A stretch of 6,954 nucleotides of DNA. Source: an uncultured bacterium (GTDB lineage: Bacteria; Desulfobacterota; WTBG01). The notes under the pieces are model-generated. The model saw only the letters and a program-made list of their open reading frames with translations. It did not search any database and was not told where the DNA came from. Each line of letters starts with the position of its first letter. The stretch's first letter is position 1. The stretch lies in NCBI GenBank assembly GCA_938024025.1, contig CALJBY010000086.1, positions 1-6,954 of the forward strand, read 5' to 3'. Shown here piece by piece: positions 5,346 to 6,954 of this stretch. The position numbers and the translations under genes are program-made.

Positions 5346-6558
5346 CCTCACGGGTTCCTTCCTGCACGCCATCTTTATTAATGATGCGCACGTTATGGCC
5401 AATGCGGGCATTTTTGTCTATGATGGCATGACGAATATGTGTGTCACTGCCGATACCGATCGGGGGGACCCCTTTAACAGCATCATTTCGCCCTTCCTGG
5501 GAAAGCTGAAAATAGTCGGCTCCCATAACGAGCGAATTTTCAATGGTTGTATTGTTACCGATTATGGAACGAATACCAATAACAGAATGTGAAATAATTG
5601 CATTTTCAATAATACAACCATCAGAAATGAGTGAATCGGTGACATGTACTCCTGCCATGTTGCTGGGGGGGAGATAGCGCTGTCGGGTATAAATGGGTGC
5701 TTCGGCATCGTAAAAACTGAAATCGGGATCTGGATAGTTTACCAGTTCTATGTTGGCATTGAAGAATGATCTGATTGTTCCGATATCCTCCCAATAGCCT
5801 TTGAAGAGAAAGGCCTTGATGCGGTACTGTCCGACTGCAGAAGGTATGAGCTCTTTGCCAAAGTCGTGTTGTTCAAGGTTGCCGGTAAGGAGGTCAAGCA
5901 ATACCTGACGTTTAAAAACGTAAATACCCATAGAAGCAATAAAGGGAGCTTGTTGGGCTTCACGGGGTAAAAGTCCCATTTTACTGGTATCAACGCGCAT
6001 TGCATCAAGGGATGCCCCCGTTGGTTTCTCCCGAAATTCAACTACATTTCCATTATCATCAACCTTGATCAAACCGAAATCGGAGGCCTTGGCCGGTTCA
6101 ACGGGCAGCACTGACAGGGTGATGTCTGCACCGGTTTGCTGGTGATATTCTACAAAGGGACGATAATCCATTCTGTAAAGGTGATCTCCCGAGAGAATAA
6201 GAAATTCGTCAGCTCTAGCATTTTTAAAGGTTGGCAGGTGCCGGCGGACAGCGTCGGCGGTTCCCCGGAACCAGTACGACCCTTCGGGTGTTTGTTGGGC
6301 GGTGAGGATCTCAACAAACCCTTCCTGAAAGGGAGAAAAGTTGTAGGCCAAACCAACGTGCCGGTTGAGAGAGGTTGAATTGAACTGGGTTAAAATATAA
6401 ATTCTATGCATTTCTGAATTAATGCAGTTGCTGATGGGGATGTCGATAAGGCGATATTTACCGGCAAGGGGGACGGCCGGTTTGGCGCGGAGCTTCGTCA
6501 GTGGATAGAGCCGTTTTCCCCTGCCACCGCCTAAAATGATGGAAAGCACATTACGCAT
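5269..6558 (-). CDS. glgC: Glucose-1-phosphate adenylyltransferase (ADP-glucose pyrophosphorylase)
   Basis: 429 residues, full length for the family. It makes ADP-glucose from glucose-1-phosphate and ATP, the committed step of bacterial glycogen synthesis, in the cytosol as a tetramer. The nucleotidyltransferase domain (about 1-270) shows [13 protein letters not shown] (9-21), [18 protein letters not shown] (24-41), [11 protein letters not shown] (99-109), [10 protein letters not shown] (123-132), FREKP (175-179, the glucose-1-phosphate lysine) and GYWEDIGTI (254-262). A left-handed beta-helix follows (about 305-429). Motifs such as [21 protein letters not shown] and the C-terminal [10 protein letters not shown] are closest in style to cyanobacterial/plant enzymes. 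Lysines 382 and 419 match the numbering of the two 3-phosphoglycerate activator lysines described for Anabaena GlgC. The first glycine loop has Lys where Thr is usual (GKRLYP). The ATG follows AGGA by eight bases, and the 3' end overlaps the lipoprotein frame. Confidence 0.95.
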   Translation of the reverse strand: MRNVLSIILGGGRGKRLYPLTKLRAKPAVPLAGKYRLIDIPISNCINSEMHRIYILTQFNSTSLNRHVGLAYNFSPFQEGFVEILTAQQTPEGSYWFRGTADAVRRHLPTFKNARADEFLILSGDHLYRMDYRPFVEYHQQTGADITLSVLPVEPAKASDFGLIKVDDNGNVVEFREKPTGASLDAMRVDTSKMGLLPREAQQAPFIASMGIYVFKRQVLLDLLTGNLEQHDFGKELIPSAVGQYRIKAFLFKGYWEDIGTIRSFFNANIELVNYPDPDFSFYDAEAPIYTRQRYLPPSNMAGVHVTDSLISDGCIIENAIISHSVIGIRSIIGNNTTIENSLVMGADYFQLSQEGRNDAVKGVPPIGIGSDTHIRHAIIDKNARIGHNVRIINKDGVQEGTREDEGIWIKDGIVIVTKNSVVPHNTVI

Positions 6559-6644
6559 GGAGGATTTCCTACTCTAGCAGCACGGTAAGGGTATGCTGTG
6601 TCTGCTACATTTTATTGTTTTATAGAAATAACCTTATATTTATC

Positions 6645-6672
6645 AACATACATTAGTTCAAGCTATTGTCAA
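6645..6672 (-). promoter_or_regulatory. Predicted sigma70-type promoter of glgC
   Basis: On the minus strand a perfect TTGACA (plus-strand 6667-6672) is followed after 16 bp by TATGTT (6645-6650, 4 of 6 to TATAAT) in an AT-rich stretch. This implies a leader of about 80 bases before the glgC ATG. The alternative -10 TGATAAAT a few bases further has a longer spacer. Confidence 0.5.
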
Positions 6673-6840
6673 GATTTAAGATGTATCACCTGCTTCCCAT
6701 GAGTTTTAAGGGGATTTCATTACGAGCCAAGCAGCAATGAAGCAATCTTAAAAAGCCCGGGTCAGCCTCCGCAATCACTTGAATTTTTCCACGGAACTGT
6801 GTTAGGTTGGTGTGCTGTTTCATTTTTATTAATTTCGAGA

Positions 6841-6866
6841 AACCCTGGTATGCTGCAGTCAGGGTT
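6841..6866 (+). promoter_or_regulatory. Inverted repeat over a possible extended -10
   Basis: AACCCTG (6841-6847) and CAGGGTT (6860-6866) form a perfect 7-bp inverted repeat with a 12-base centre. The centre contains TATGCT (6849-6854) preceded by TGG, an extended -10 pattern for the rightward gene; the matching -35 (TTATTA, 6826-6831) is weak. This could be an operator over a promoter or an RNA hairpin in the leader. Confidence 0.35.
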
Positions 6867-6902
6867 ACTCGAGAAGCTCTTTATTGTGCTATGGAGAATC
6901 TA

Positions 6903-6954
6903 ATGAAAAAAAACAAAACCCAATCGGTCAAAGCTTACAAAAACCTTCCCTTCT
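6903..6954 (+). CDS. Start of a rightward gene (17 codons visible)
   Basis: ATG at 6903 is preceded by GGAG (6893-6896) with a six-base spacer and opens a frame MKKNKTQSVKAYKNLPF that runs off the window. The lysine-rich start followed by KAYKNLPF recalls the N-terminus of some LOG/TIGR00730-type Rossmann-fold nucleotide-binding proteins (…KAYKNL.FLNSPDAR…). This is a weak memory-based match on very few residues, so the product should be regarded as unknown. The gene is transcribed divergently from glgC. Confidence 0.5.
   Translation, partial: MKKNKTQSVKAYKNLPF

Larger units (their letters stand above)
6559..6902. other. Divergent intergenic region
   Basis: These 344 bp separate glgC (leftward) from a rightward gene at the window edge. 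They contain the glgC ribosome-binding site and TTGACA promoter on the left, and an inverted repeat overlapping a possible extended -10 on the right. The middle part (about 6680-6820) shows no gene, tRNA or repeat that I can recognise. Confidence 0.6.

Noticed and set aside
5260..5592. 110-codon plus-strand open frame opposite glgC
   Set aside because: It is a shadow on the opposite strand of the strongly conserved GlgC beta-helix coding region.
1..6954. CRISPR array, phage or defence genes, toxin-antitoxin pair
   Set aside because: No regularly spaced repeats, nuclease, integrase or small overlapping gene pair was found. The repeats present are short, degenerate and irregularly spaced.

Overview
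This is a bacterial window of moderate to low GC. It carries four complete genes of fairly clear extent, one gene whose start is unresolved, and one gene cut at each edge. The intergenic DNA is rich in short degenerate repeats: ATCCGAAATC-like tracts, tandem CTTTGCG and CACGAAG units, GAACATCGAACATT-like units, and 150-bp palindromic elements. From memory, this repeat mixture, a cyanobacterial/plant-type GlgC and DUF169 proteins fit an environmental, probably anaerobic lineage. An anammox planctomycete (Brocadiales) is my best guess, and some deltaproteobacterial or Nitrospirota genomes are alternatives. No marker gene here settles this.

Layout. 1-299 (minus) is the N-terminal part of a DUF169 protein. 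300-641 is a gene-free mosaic of dispersed repeats. 642-1616 (minus) is a two-domain protein: a DUF169 body with a C-terminal PCP_red domain, the small domain best known from the dark-operative protochlorophyllide reductase B subunit. It has its own sigma70-like promoter, flanked by a 10-bp direct repeat. 1710-2115 is a second repeat mosaic with a 25-bp inverted repeat. 2116-2418 (plus) encodes a 100-residue single-span membrane protein with a lysine-rich tail.

2600-4393 (minus) encodes an SLC13/DASS-type permease with two internal RCK_C (TrkA_C) domains. It is bracketed by two related elements of about 150 bp (2447-2595 and 4509-4666) in the same orientation. Each lies just 3' of a minus-strand gene and ends in inverted GTAAAAAG/CTTTTTAC repeats.

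4719-5345 (minus, start uncertain) is a putative lipoprotein of unknown function whose reading frame overlaps the 3' end of glgC. 5269-6558 (minus) is glgC, encoding ADP-glucose pyrophosphorylase, with a TTGACA promoter. A divergent plus-strand gene starts at 6903 and runs off the window.

How they fit together: glgC indicates ADP-glucose-dependent glycogen synthesis, and the lipoprotein gene is probably co-transcribed with it. The two DUF169 genes are adjacent on one strand and may act together, but their function is not known. I see no CRISPR array, rRNA, tRNA or transposase gene. The most unusual items are the DUF169-PCP_red architecture and the paired palindromic elements around the permease gene. 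I see no convincing new multi-gene system.
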